50,859 bases of DNA from CAYMND01 sp964465065 (GTDB lineage: Bacteria; Acidobacteriota; Aminicenantia; UBA2199): assembly GCA_964465065.1 (NCBI GenBank), contig CAYXHZ010000020.1, forward strand, positions 1-50,859, read 5' to 3'. Positions 41,176 through 50,025 of the stretch are shown piece after piece. The translations under genes were made by a program, and so were the position numbers. The notes under the pieces were generated by a model that saw only the letters and a list, made by a program, of their open reading frames with translations, was not told the DNA's origin and did not search any database. Numbering within the stretch: position 1 is the stretch's first letter; each line of letters begins with the position of its first letter.

Positions 41176-42324
41176 ATGGCGAACAACGGCGAAACCGTAC
41201 GCAAGATCATCCATGTGGACATGGACGCTTTCTACGCGGCCGTCGAACAGCGCGACCATCCGCAGTACCGGGGGCGGCCGGTCATCGTCGGCGGGGATCC
41301 CAACAAACGGGGTGTGGTGTCCACCTGTTCCTACGAGGCGCGGCGCTTCGGAGTCCATTCGGCCATGCCGACCCGCCAGGCTTACAAACTGTGTCCGCAG
41401 GGCATCTTCGTTCCCCCCGATTTCCGCAAGTACCAGGCCGTTTCCGATCAGGTCCGGGCCATTTTCCTGAGTTACAGCCCGCTGATCGAGCCGCTGTCTC
41501 TGGACGAGGCCTTTCTGGATCTGACCGATCTGGCCCGGTCGCCCGGGCAGGCGGTGCAACTGGCCCGGCAACTGCTCTACGATATTTTGCATCAGACCCA
41601 TCTGACGGCTTCGGCCGGTGTTTCCTACAACAAGTTTCTGGCCAAGGCGGCCTCCGATTTTCGCAAACCCTTCGGGCTGACGGTGGTTTCCCCGGCCCGG
41701 GCCCAGGATTTTATCGACAAGCTGCCCATCCGCCGTTTTTTCGGAGTGGGTCCGGCTACGGAAAAAATCATGCTGCAGTTGGGTATTCACGACGGCGCCG
41801 AGCTGCGCGGGCAGTCCCTGGAAACGCTGTGTAACCATTTCGGCAAGGCCGGACATTATTTTTTTCAGATCAGCCGCGGCATCGACGACCGTCCGGTCTG
41901 CCCCGAACGGGAGCGCAAGTCGCTCAGCGTCGAGGAGACTTTCGAACGGGATCTCGACAGGATCGAACTGGTCCGCGACAAACTGGCCGTTCAGGCGAGC
42001 CGGCTCTGGAGACAGGCGAGTCGGCTTCATATTTCCGGTCGTCGGCTGACCGTCAAGGTCCGCTACGCGGATTTCAGCACCGTCACCCGTTCCAAATCCG
42101 TCGCCGAACCGATCGCCGACCCCCAGCGTCTGCTGCAGCTGGGACTGCAGCTGCTGCAGGCGACGGACGCCCATCAACGCAAGGTCCGGCTGCTGGGCAT
42201 CGGGCTGGGGAACTTGCAGGAACAGTTGCAGCCTGCAGGGGGATTGGAGTATAATTCCACTTCGCCGGGCAAAGACACAGCTGACTTTGCTCCGGTAGAC
42301 CATACAAGTTGTGAAGTTGGCTGA
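41176..42324 (+). CDS. dinB: DNA polymerase IV (Y-family translesion polymerase)
   Basis: A 382-residue Y-family polymerase. The palm catalytic acids are in IIHVDMDAFYAAVEQRDHP and SLDEAFLDLTD. The nucleotide-binding TCSYEARRFGVHSAMPTRQAYKLCP, the TASAGVSYNKFLAKAASDFRKP segment and the helix-hairpin-helix RRFFGVGPATEKIMLQLGI follow, then the little-finger domain. The last about 30 residues are non-conserved and probably disordered; no clear beta-clamp-binding peptide is seen at the very end. There is no Shine-Dalgarno sequence before ATG 41176, consistent with a nearly leaderless transcript. Confidence 0.96.
   Translation: MANNGETVRKIIHVDMDAFYAAVEQRDHPQYRGRPVIVGGDPNKRGVVSTCSYEARRFGVHSAMPTRQAYKLCPQGIFVPPDFRKYQAVSDQVRAIFLSYSPLIEPLSLDEAFLDLTDLARSPGQAVQLARQLLYDILHQTHLTASAGVSYNKFLAKAASDFRKPFGLTVVSPARAQDFIDKLPIRRFFGVGPATEKIMLQLGIHDGAELRGQSLETLCNHFGKAGHYFFQISRGIDDRPVCPERERKSLSVEETFERDLDRIELVRDKLAVQASRLWRQASRLHISGRRLTVKVRYADFSTVTRSKSVAEPIADPQRLLQLGLQLLQATDAHQRKVRLLGIGLGNLQEQLQPAGGLEYNSTSPGKDTADFAPVDHTSCEVG
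42226..42255 (+). promoter_or_regulatory. Promoter inside the 3' end of dinB for the serine hydrolase gene
   Basis: TTGCAG (42226-42231), 18 bp, TATAAT (42250-42255), within the last codons of dinB. It would let the hydrolase gene be expressed without the presumed damage-inducible dinB promoter. Confidence 0.5.
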
Positions 42325-42327
42325 TCG

Positions 42328-43608
42328 ATGGCGACAAGATTTTTCAAGTTGGTACTGACGCTGCTTCTGGTCATACCGATCAGTGTTCGTCTCTTCTCTC
42401 CGGAATTGGGCGACAGCAACGGCGACAATCAAAAAGGCCATAAGGAGCAGATCAGCCCGGAAATCCGGCCGCTGACTCCCGAGCAGATACAAAAATTCAA
42501 TTCCCTGCTCGTCGGCAGCCAATTGCCCGTTGCCGTCAGCCAGGATATCGACCAGCTGCTCCGCTTGCAGGGTTTCAACGGCACCGCCGCCATCGCCCGG
42601 CGCGGCGAGGTCCTGTACCGTGGAAGTTTCGGAATGGCCGATTTCTCCAGTCAACGGCCGATCGCCCTGGATGACCAGTTCCAGCTGGCATCGGTCAGCA
42701 AGCAGTTCACGGCCATGGCGGTCATGATGCTGGAGGAACGCGGTAAGCTGAACTACGACGATTTATACGCCAGTCACGTTCCCGAGTTTCCCTACCCGGG
42801 CGTGACCATCCGCCAGCTTCTCAACCATACCGCCGGCATGCCCAACTACATGTCGCTCCTGGAGCGCTACTGGCCGTATGAAGTCCTGCCGGACAACGAG
42901 GATATGCTGCGGATGCTGGTCAAATACAAGCCGGGTCTGTATTTCACCCCGGGCCGGCGTTTCGATTACAGCAACACCGGTTACGCCCTGCTGGCCCTGC
43001 TGGTGGAACGGATCGGTCAGCGACCGTTCGACCAGTTCCTCGAAGAAGAGATTTTTGTACCCTTGGGGATGTGGGATACCTTCGTCTATTCGCCGACCCG
43101 GCAGAAGCGGGGACAGCGGCAGCTTACCGCCTACCACCGCTACCGCCGCCGCTGGGAGGCGACCCCCGAAACCCTGCACGAAGAAATCCATGGAGACAAA
43201 GGGGTCTACTCCACGGCCGAGGATATGCTCAAGTGGGACCGCGCCCTGTTCCGCTGCGCGCTGGTGCCTTTTGAACAGTTGCAAGAGGCATTCTCACCGC
43301 TGACCCTGCGCAACGGCCGTCATCTGCAGTACGGCTTCGGTTTCCGTATCGAGGACAACCCGGACGATCGGGTGGTTTTTCACTACGGGCGCTGGAACAG
43401 CTTTTCGACCTGCATCTTCCGCAACCTGGACAACGACTATACCTTGATCCTGCTCAGCAATGTCAAGAAGAACCTCGATCCGCTGCAGAAGAAGATCCGC
43501 GCCCTGCTGCCGATCGAGGAAGAGCGGACTCTTCCTCTGCCCGGTCTGCCGGAGACCATCGACTGGTCCGGAATCCATTTCGTTTTCGAAATCATGGCCT
43601 CGGTCTGA
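42328..43608 (+). CDS. Serine hydrolase of the beta-lactamase/DD-peptidase (class C-like) family
   Basis: A 426-residue protein. An N-terminal signal/anchor (residues 5-20) leads to the domain with catalytic SVSK (QLASVSKQFTAMAVMMLEERGKL), the second motif YSNTGYALLALLVERI, and HYGRW near the C-terminus replacing the usual KTG/HTG triad element. NHTAGMPNYM and FTPGRRFDYSN are typical of the S12/esterase branch. The location is periplasmic. It could be a DD-carboxypeptidase or esterase; antibiotic hydrolysis cannot be inferred. It starts 3 bp after the dinB stop. Confidence 0.88.
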   Translation: MATRFFKLVLTLLLVIPISVRLFSPELGDSNGDNQKGHKEQISPEIRPLTPEQIQKFNSLLVGSQLPVAVSQDIDQLLRLQGFNGTAAIARRGEVLYRGSFGMADFSSQRPIALDDQFQLASVSKQFTAMAVMMLEERGKLNYDDLYASHVPEFPYPGVTIRQLLNHTAGMPNYMSLLERYWPYEVLPDNEDMLRMLVKYKPGLYFTPGRRFDYSNTGYALLALLVERIGQRPFDQFLEEEIFVPLGMWDTFVYSPTRQKRGQRQLTAYHRYRRRWEATPETLHEEIHGDKGVYSTAEDMLKWDRALFRCALVPFEQLQEAFSPLTLRNGRHLQYGFGFRIEDNPDDRVVFHYGRWNSFSTCIFRNLDNDYTLILLSNVKKNLDPLQKKIRALLPIEEERTLPLPGLPETIDWSGIHFVFEIMASV

Positions 43609-43681
43609 TCCGGTTTATTCCCGACTTGCAGTACGACGACATACAGTTCCCCGCCCAGGGAGTGGGGGGAGAGGAGAAACC

Positions 43682-46600
43682 ATGCAAAACAAATCGTGTC
43701 TTATGGTAATTGCGGTCTGCCTGCTGACCGCGCTGGCGGGCACAGCTCTCGCGGCCGGTACGGAGACCGCCCTGATGCGTTTTCCGGACATCCACGGCGA
43801 TCAGATCGTTTTCGTCCACGGCGAAGACATCTGGAAAGCGCCGACGGCCGGCGGCATGGCGGCGCGCCTGACCCTTCACGACGGCGAGGAACGCTTCCCC
43901 AAGTTTTCCCCCGACGGCAAGATGATCGCGTTCAGCGCCGAGTACGACGGCAACCAGGATGTCTACGTCATGGACAGCGACGGCGGCGGCATCACCCGCC
44001 TGACTTTCCATCCCGGCGCCGACGAGCTGGTCGGCTGGCACCCGCTCAGCCGCAAGATCGTCTTCAACTCCGCCCGCAACAGTTACGAGGGCTTCACCCA
44101 CCTGTTTCTGATCAACCCCGACGGAACCGGGCTCGAGGAACTGCCGATCCACGAAATCTACCAGGGCAGCTTCTCGCCGGACGGAAACCAGATCGCCTAT
44201 ACCAAGGTCAGCCGCGAATTCAGGACCTGGAAACGCTACAAAGGCGGACTGGCCCAGGACATTTACGTCTACGATTTCCAGACCAAAAAAAATACGCGGA
44301 TCACCGATTTCCAGGGTACCGACCGCAGCCCGATGTGGATCGGCGACAAGATCTACTTCACATCCGACCGCGACCAGGTGCTCAACATCTACGCATACGA
44401 CACCAAATCCGGCGGGGTGGAACAGTTGACCCGGCATCGGGACTACGACGCCCGCCGGGCCAGCGAGGACGGCCAGCAGATCGTCTACGAGCTGGGCGGA
44501 AGTCTGTGGGTACTGGATCTGACCAGCAAGCAATCCCGGCGCATCCCGGTGCGGATCGGTGCCGATCCGGCCGAGACCCGACCCCTGCTCAGGAAAGTGG
44601 CCGATCTGATCACCGACCTGGATATTTCGCCGACCGGAAAGAGGGCCCTGCTGTCCGCCCGGGGCGATCTGTTCACCGTACCGCGGGAAAACGGCTCGAT
44701 CCGCAACCTGACGGAGAGCTCCGGCGCCCGGGACAAGAACGCCGTCTGGTCTCCGGACGGCAAGAAGATCGCCTGGCTGTCGGACGCCGACGGCGAGTAC
44801 AATGTCTACGTCCGCGATGCGGACGCCGCCAAGCCGGCCCTCAAACTGACCGCGTACAAAAACGGCTGCCGCTTCGCCCTGAAGTGGTCGCCGGACAGCC
44901 GGAAGCTGAGCTTCACCGATCAGACCCTGACCCTGACCGTACTGGACTGCCTCAGCGGCAAGGAGACGGTGGTGGACCGGGCCGAATACGAAAATGTCGA
45001 CGTCTCCCTGGAAAAGAAGCCGATCTACGACCACTGCTGGTCGCCGGACAGTCGCTTCATCGCCTACGTCAAGATGGATGAGAACCTGGTCGAGCACATT
45101 CACGTCTATTCCCTGGAGACCGGTGTGCATCGGGATGTCAGTCAGGGCGTTTTCAACGATTTCTGCCCGGCTTTCAGCGCCGACGGCCGGCACCTGCTGT
45201 TCATCTCCAACCGCCGCTTCGACCCCACCTTCTGCGATTTCGAGTGGGAGATGGTCTACAAGAACGTGGCCGGCATCTACGCCCTGACTTTGCAAAAGGA
45301 CGGAGCGGCCCTGCTGCCGCTGCGCAGCGACGAGGAAGGCGTGGCCGCCAAGGAAAGCCAGCCGACAAAAAGCGGACCGGTGCGGGTGGTCATCGATTTC
45401 GACGGTCTGGCGGAACGGATCGAGGCCCTGCCGGTTCAGGCCGGCAACTACCGCGCCCTGAAGGCTGGCGAAAAAGGAATCTTCTACCTCAACCGCGAGG
45501 AAGGCGATTTCAATGTCTTCGAATTCCGCGTCCCCGAGGACATGGACCTGTACCGTTTCGACCTCGCCGAACGCGAAGAGCAGCCGGTGATCTCGGCCAT
45601 CCGTAATTACGCCCTGGCGGCGGACGGAGAATCGATCGCCTACCTCAAGGGCGAGGAAGTCGGCATCATCGAGGCGACGGCCAGCGAATCCAAGGGGAAG
45701 GCCCTCGATCTCGACAAGCTGACCATGTGGGTCGATCCGGTCGCCGAATGGACTCAGCTGTTCAACGAGGCCTGGCGGTTGGAACGGGATTACTACTACG
45801 ATGCCAATATCCACGGTCTGAACTGGGCGGCCATGCGCGAAAAGTACGGCAAACTGATCCGCTATGCTTCCTGCCGGCAGGACGTGGTCTACCTCATCGG
45901 CGAACTGATCGGCGAATTGAACACCAGCCACACCTATGTCTACGGCGGCGACCGGCAACGCAAGGCCAGGCGCGTCAACGTGGGCATGCTGGGCGTGGAC
46001 TGGCAGGCCGATCCGGTCAGCCGGCTGTACCGCTTCGGCAAGATCTACTCCGTACCCGACTGGAGCAACGGAGTCGAACCGCCTCTGGCCGGTCCCGGCA
46101 AAAACGTGAAGGCCGGCGATTACCTGCTGATGGTCAACGGCAAGAAGGTGGGCTGTGAGCGCAGCGTCTACAGCTATTTCCAGAACCTGGCCGGCGAACA
46201 GGTGGTCCTGACTGTCAACAGTACGCCGCTTCTGGCCGGCAGCCGCGAAGTGACGGTCAAGCCGCTGGCCGACGAGAGCACACTGCGTTACCTTGACTGG
46301 GTCGAGGGCAACCGCCGGCTGGTCGATCAGGCCTCGGGCGGCCGCATCGGCTACCTGCACCTGCCGGACACCTACCTGGCCTCGGCGATCGAATTCCCCA
46401 AGTACTTCTACGCCATGGCCCGCAAGCAGGGGATCATCGTCGACGGCCGCTTCAACGGCGGCGGACTGGATCCGGACATCTTCCTCAAGCGTCTGGGCCG
46501 CAAGCCGCACGCCTACTGGACCCGTCGCTACTCCCACGATCAGACTTCACCGGTCTACGCCCCCAACGCCCACCTGGTCTGCCTGACCAACCGTCAGGCC

Positions 46601-46948
46601 GGTTCGGGCGGCGACGAATTGCCGGAATACTTCCGGTACTTCAAGATGGGCCCGGTCATCGGTACCCGCACCTGGGGCGGCCTGGTCGGCGTGTCCATGT
46701 TCATTCCGCTCATGGACGGCGGCGGGCTGACAGCCCCTGATTACCGCATCTACACCCCGGACGGGCGCTGGACGGTGGAAAACGCCGGTGTCAGTCCCGA
46801 TATCGAAATCGACCTGGATCCGGCGGAGATGCAGCGCGGCTGGGACGCCCAGTTGCAGGAAGGCATCAAGTACCTGCAGAAGAAGATCCAGGACGAGCCG
46901 CTCGCCTGGCCCAAACGCCCGCAGCCTGTGATCGAAAAACTGAACTGA
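43682..46948 (+). CDS. Secreted tricorn-like protease (S41 family)
   Basis: A 1088-residue protein. ATG 43682 is chosen for GAGGAG upstream and the signal peptide that follows (residues 1-24, AGTALAAG). Two beta-propellers built of PD40/TolB-like repeats (FSPDGKMIAFSAEYDGNQDVYVMDSDG; WSPDGKKIAWLSDADGEYNVYV) precede a PDZ-like domain (about residues 760-870) and the C-terminal protease core. The catalytic Ser is in QAGSGGDELPEYF, the His in ELNTSHTYVYGG, and the oxyanion region is IIVDGRFNGGG. Most bacterial tricorn homologues act on peptides; this one is exported, in keeping with extracellular or periplasmic peptide use. Confidence 0.95.
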   Translation: MQNKSCLMVIAVCLLTALAGTALAAGTETALMRFPDIHGDQIVFVHGEDIWKAPTAGGMAARLTLHDGEERFPKFSPDGKMIAFSAEYDGNQDVYVMDSDGGGITRLTFHPGADELVGWHPLSRKIVFNSARNSYEGFTHLFLINPDGTGLEELPIHEIYQGSFSPDGNQIAYTKVSREFRTWKRYKGGLAQDIYVYDFQTKKNTRITDFQGTDRSPMWIGDKIYFTSDRDQVLNIYAYDTKSGGVEQLTRHRDYDARRASEDGQQIVYELGGSLWVLDLTSKQSRRIPVRIGADPAETRPLLRKVADLITDLDISPTGKRALLSARGDLFTVPRENGSIRNLTESSGARDKNAVWSPDGKKIAWLSDADGEYNVYVRDADAAKPALKLTAYKNGCRFALKWSPDSRKLSFTDQTLTLTVLDCLSGKETVVDRAEYENVDVSLEKKPIYDHCWSPDSRFIAYVKMDENLVEHIHVYSLETGVHRDVSQGVFNDFCPAFSADGRHLLFISNRRFDPTFCDFEWEMVYKNVAGIYALTLQKDGAALLPLRSDEEGVAAKESQPTKSGPVRVVIDFDGLAERIEALPVQAGNYRALKAGEKGIFYLNREEGDFNVFEFRVPEDMDLYRFDLAEREEQPVISAIRNYALAADGESIAYLKGEEVGIIEATASESKGKALDLDKLTMWVDPVAEWTQLFNEAWRLERDYYYDANIHGLNWAAMREKYGKLIRYASCRQDVVYLIGELIGELNTSHTYVYGGDRQRKARRVNVGMLGVDWQADPVSRLYRFGKIYSVPDWSNGVEPPLAGPGKNVKAGDYLLMVNGKKVGCERSVYSYFQNLAGEQVVLTVNSTPLLAGSREVTVKPLADESTLRYLDWVEGNRRLVDQASGGRIGYLHLPDTYLASAIEFPKYFYAMARKQGIIVDGRFNGGGLDPDIFLKRLGRKPHAYWTRRYSHDQTSPVYAPNAHLVCLTNRQAGSGGDELPEYFRYFKMGPVIGTRTWGGLVGVSMFIPLMDGGGLTAPDYRIYTPDGRWTVENAGVSPDIEIDLDPAEMQRGWDAQLQEGIKYLQKKIQDEPLAWPKRPQPVIEKLN

Positions 46949-46970
46949 GCGGCAGGCCCTTGGAGGCACC

Positions 46971-47966
46971 ATGTTTCAAACCGGTATTCATCACTTTCTG
47001 CAGTCCTGGGCCTCCGACAGCCTGACCTGGCTGATGCGCTGGATCACCTCGCTGGGCAACGACGAGGTGGCCATGGCGCTGATCATTCTGGCCATGTTCG
47101 GCTTCAGCCTGCGCCGGGGCTTCCTGCTCTTTCAGCTGGTCGCCTGGACGGCCCTGGCCGGCAGTATGGCCAAGAGGGCCTTCGGATTGCCAAGGCCCTT
47201 TTTTGTCGACGACGGCGTCCAGTGCCTGGATCCCTACTTCCGGACGATCCCCCCCATGCCGGGCACCGGCGGTCGGGAGTTCTGGTCCCTGCCGTCCCGG
47301 GATGCCGTCCAGGCCTACCGCCTGGCCAGGCTCTCCTTCGGTTTTCCCTCCGGGCACAGCTCCGGGGCGGTGGCCCTGTGGGGCGGACTGGCCCTCTTCT
47401 TCAAGCCCAGAATCCTCAAATGGCTGGCCGGCCTGATGATCTTTCTGCTGGTCTTGACCCGCCTGTACCTGGGTGTGCATTTTTTGGCCGACATTTTCGG
47501 CGGCCTGGCGCTGGGCGGTCTGATGCTGTGGCTGGCCTGGCGACTGTGGGGCCGGGACTGGAGTATGGAGCTGATCTTTGGCGGGCGCTCCGGGAGCTGG
47601 CTCATGTCGCCGCACATGCTCTACCTCTTCTACCTGCCCCTGATCCTGCTCTTCCTGCGCATCCTGTCCCCGGCGCTGGCGGGGTATTACCTGGGCGTCA
47701 ACAGCGCCTACCTGCTGGCCGCCCGGAACGGTCTGCCGGCTGACGAGGGAAGCTGGCCGCGACGCCTGCTGCGGGTCGTTCTGGCCGGAACGCTGTTCGT
47801 GCTGGGCAATCTGGGCGCCGCCGAACTCGTCGAATGGGTCGACGGGCCGATGCCGAGCTACGCCGGCCGCTTCCTGTCGACCTGGCTGGGCACGGCGTCT
47901 TCGTTTGGGCTGTCCTTCCTGCTGCTGAAGCGCAGCGGACTCTACCGGACCGGGTCAGGCCGCTGA
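46971..47966 (+). CDS. PAP2-superfamily membrane phosphatase
   Basis: A 331-residue polytopic membrane protein with all three PAP2 motifs: KRAFGLPRP (motif 1), FPSGHSSGA (motif 2) and TRLYLGVHFLADIFGG (motif 3). The C-terminal 120 residues add further membrane helices beyond the PAP2 core. It could dephosphorylate undecaprenyl diphosphate, phosphatidate or a lipid-A phosphate. GGAGG precedes ATG 46971. It lies 22 bp after the tricorn gene, suggesting cotranscription. Confidence 0.93.
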   Translation: MFQTGIHHFLQSWASDSLTWLMRWITSLGNDEVAMALIILAMFGFSLRRGFLLFQLVAWTALAGSMAKRAFGLPRPFFVDDGVQCLDPYFRTIPPMPGTGGREFWSLPSRDAVQAYRLARLSFGFPSGHSSGAVALWGGLALFFKPRILKWLAGLMIFLLVLTRLYLGVHFLADIFGGLALGGLMLWLAWRLWGRDWSMELIFGGRSGSWLMSPHMLYLFYLPLILLFLRILSPALAGYYLGVNSAYLLAARNGLPADEGSWPRRLLRVVLAGTLFVLGNLGAAELVEWVDGPMPSYAGRFLSTWLGTASSFGLSFLLLKRSGLYRTGSGR

Positions 47967-48062
47967 AGCAGTGTACGAGACTGGTTTCGGTTTGTTTGAT
48001 TTGTTAATATGTTTTATTGTTTTGCACTGTCCACTTCGAGTAGGCATAGGAAGAAATGAAGT

Positions 48063-48086
48063 CAGGAGCGCTGGGTAGCGCTCCTG
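48063..48086. terminator. Hairpin between convergent genes
   Basis: A perfect 10-bp stem CAGGAGCGCT (48063-48072) and AGCGCTCCTG (48077-48086) with loop GGGT. It lies between the stops of the PAP2 gene and the leftward Ig-like gene and may stop both. Confidence 0.65.
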
Positions 48087-48105
48087 CTTAGTGGACCGGA
48101 TTCTC

Positions 48106-49140
48106 TCATCGTTCCTGTATTTCTATCGGATGGCTGAGCAGTGCCATCCCTTCTTTATCATGAAAGATTAATTGAAGCGCCCCCTTGTTTTTCTGAATCG
48201 TATGATGTGAAACAGCCACTTTATCGCGAAAAGGTGTACCGGGTCCGAAAAGACCGAGGTCGATAATACGTTGTTTCCCAGAAGCCAGCTCGCAGTGTAA
48301 TTTTTCCTTGCCTTTTTGCAGCAGTTCGCTCAGTCCCCTGATGTCGAGTTCACCGGTCTGATCGGCATTGGCCAGCTGTATTCTTTTCGGTTGGAGGCTC
48401 GGGTAAAAAGTCAACTGGTATTTGAACTGCTTCAACAAGTCGGTCAACCAGGTAATGTCAATCATGATTTTAAATGTCGGGCTGGTCCAGGTGCAGTTTC
48501 CCAGGGCGACGAAGTAGATCTGGTAATTGCCGGAGGCGACGGTGTTGGGGATGGTCCAGTTGAATTGACCGCTGTGGGTAGGGACGTTTCCCAAATCGAT
48601 ATTGGAACTGGAGGCGTCGGCTTTTTTCAGATATATCCAGGTTCTGCGATTGGTTTCGTAATACGGAGGCTGGTTTTGTACTGTCCAGCGGATGACGTAT
48701 TTATGCCTCTTGTACCAGATTTCGTTGCTCGCGGGAGAAGAGACATTGACCGTGCCCACCGGATTGCATACTTCAATGATTAACAATGGGGTGATCGCTG
48801 ACACCAGGTTGTCGATGGTGGAGATTTTTACTCTGTAACTGCCTGCAGGTACATTGTTGTTGAAAAACCAGTGATGCTCACCGTCATTCGGTGTGGACGT
48901 GATGATGTCCATCACTTTTCCTGTGCCAGTACTGTTGAAAAGTTCGATTTTCACATTTGCGCTCATTGAGCCAGCCTTGGTCCATAGCAGGTACAGCCCC
49001 GGATCAGTGCCTTCTGAGTTGTTGCACAGGTGCCATTCCGTGTTCGGTTGGGTAATGGTTATGTTCTGGGATCGCAACGGAATGTTGAACATTATCAGTG
49101 ATAAAATGCATATAAAGAATATGATCGGTTCTTTATTCAT
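48106..49140 (-). CDS. Secreted protein with two Kre9/Knh1-type Ig-like repeats
   Basis: A 344-residue protein with a signal peptide (1-24). Two tandem beta-sandwich modules follow: ITITQPNTEWHLCNNSEGTDPGLYLLWTKAG...HHWFFNNNVPAGSYRVKIST (about 27-125) and VNVSSPASNEIWYKRHKYVIRWT...GQFNWTIPNTVASGNYQIYFVALG (about 130-225). Both show the W-x-n-G..Y.I pattern of the Ser/Thr-rich GPI-anchor-like Kre9/Knh1 domain. The C-terminal 110 residues are unassigned. GAGGAGG precedes ATG 49140. Codon use is AT-richer than in the genes to the left. It is probably a surface or adhesion protein. Confidence 0.72.
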   Translation of the reverse strand: MNKEPIIFFICILSLIMFNIPLRSQNITITQPNTEWHLCNNSEGTDPGLYLLWTKAGSMSANVKIELFNSTGTGKVMDIITSTPNDGEHHWFFNNNVPAGSYRVKISTIDNLVSAITPLLIIEVCNPVGTVNVSSPASNEIWYKRHKYVIRWTVQNQPPYYETNRRTWIYLKKADASSSNIDLGNVPTHSGQFNWTIPNTVASGNYQIYFVALGNCTWTSPTFKIMIDITWLTDLLKQFKYQLTFYPSLQPKRIQLANADQTGELDIRGLSELLQKGKEKLHCELASGKQRIIDLGLFGPGTPFRDKVAVSHHTIQKNKGALQLIFHDKEGMALLSHPIEIQER

Positions 49141-49391
49141 AAATAACCTCCTCTTGGGATATGATTAGCAAGAAAAATGCCAGCCATTCGAGTTGATCAG
49201 TTTTTTTTGAAAACCCCCAAACAACCCCAATCGGCGGGTTGGTGAAAAAACAATTTAAAGTGATGTTTCTCTGGTTATTACAGGAATCTGTTCGAAAATG
49301 CTACAGTAGTGTATTCCGATTGTGGATACTGGCCACGTTTTGAGATATTGACCCTCTAATCACTCTTTCAACGGAGGAAAACCTGTCAGAA

Positions 49392-49574
49392 TCACTGTGA
49401 GACATGCAGCGGGGTCATGCCGGTTTCATTCAGAACATTAATCTGGGAAGGATGTTCATTTATCATCTTGGCGATCGTTTCTTGATCACCTCCAGCAACC
49501 AGTTTGAAGATATCAATCTCTTCGGCAGCGGAAGGAAATGAAACAATACAGCTCAAAAACGATGGCATCATCAT
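49392..49574 (-). pseudogene. Truncated ankyrin-repeat gene
   Basis: Sixty codons: a short hydrophobic start (MMMPSFLSCIVSFPSAAEE), then the opening of one ankyrin unit, DIFKLVAGGDQETIAKMINEHPSQINVLNETGMTPLHVSQ, cut by TGA just after the conserved GMTPLH. No ankyrin sequence continues in the 250 bp that follow, in any frame I checked. The start overlaps the preceding stop (ATGA). An intact product would need several repeats, so this is probably a remnant. Confidence 0.6.
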
Positions 49575-50020
49575 TTGAAAAATTCGTCACTGATCTCTTC
49601 GTTGATCTGAATTTCATCGACGATGAACAGGTGCGGTGGCGCGGCCGTGTCGAGCACCCTCATCCAGGCGTGGGGGAAGAGTACGCCGCTGACCTTTTTA
49701 TATTGATACAGGATCCGTGGATGATTCTTGATGGGGGCGCCGTCGACTACGTTCATATGCCTGATAACGAGTTTATTTGAGGGAAGGAGAATGGTGAAAA
49801 AACACTCGTTCTGATCCGGAGTGAAGGCAGGCGTGAATTCGCTGCCGGAAGTGGATATGATTCCCGGCGCGAAGATCTTCGGCGTTATGCACGGTGGCTC
49901 TTGGCCGAGATAGGGACCGGAGAGCCCCGAGATCTTCCAGGACGGGGAATCGCTATGCTGGGCATAAATTGTTAGAACCACAATTAACAGCACGCAAGTC
50001 AGAACAATTCGTTTTATCAT
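49571..50020 (-). pseudogene. Truncated PD40/TolB-like secreted protein, possibly decayed paralogue
   Basis: 149 residues: a signal peptide (MIKRIVLTCVLLIVVLTIYA), then GPYLGQEPPCITPKIFAPGIIST and SEFTPAFTPDQNECFFTI, the first blade of the PD40 family seen in the neighbouring gene. After about residue 92 (HMNVVDG) the similarity stops and the remaining tail (APIKNHPRILYQYKK...) has no propeller pattern. Full-length members have several blades, so a frameshift or recombination is likely. It begins 5 bp after the upstream paralogue and its stop overlaps the ankyrin fragment. Confidence 0.6.
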
Positions 50021-50025
50021 TTTGA

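Noticed and set aside
41150..41176. A classical LexA box (E. coli CTGT-N8-ACAG or Bacillus GAAC-N4-GTTC) upstream of dinB
   Set aside because: Neither pattern is present; only a GTTC-N10-GAAC inverted repeat, reported as a tentative operator.
42328..43608. Calling the serine hydrolase an antibiotic-resistance beta-lactamase
   Set aside because: SxxK and YxN are shared by many esterases and DD-peptidases, and the third motif is HYG rather than KTG; resistance cannot be inferred.
43592..46537. Minus-strand open frame of about 980 codons opposite the tricorn gene
   Set aside because: Antisense of a protein with complete family motifs; Asp/Val/Gly-rich shadow sequence.
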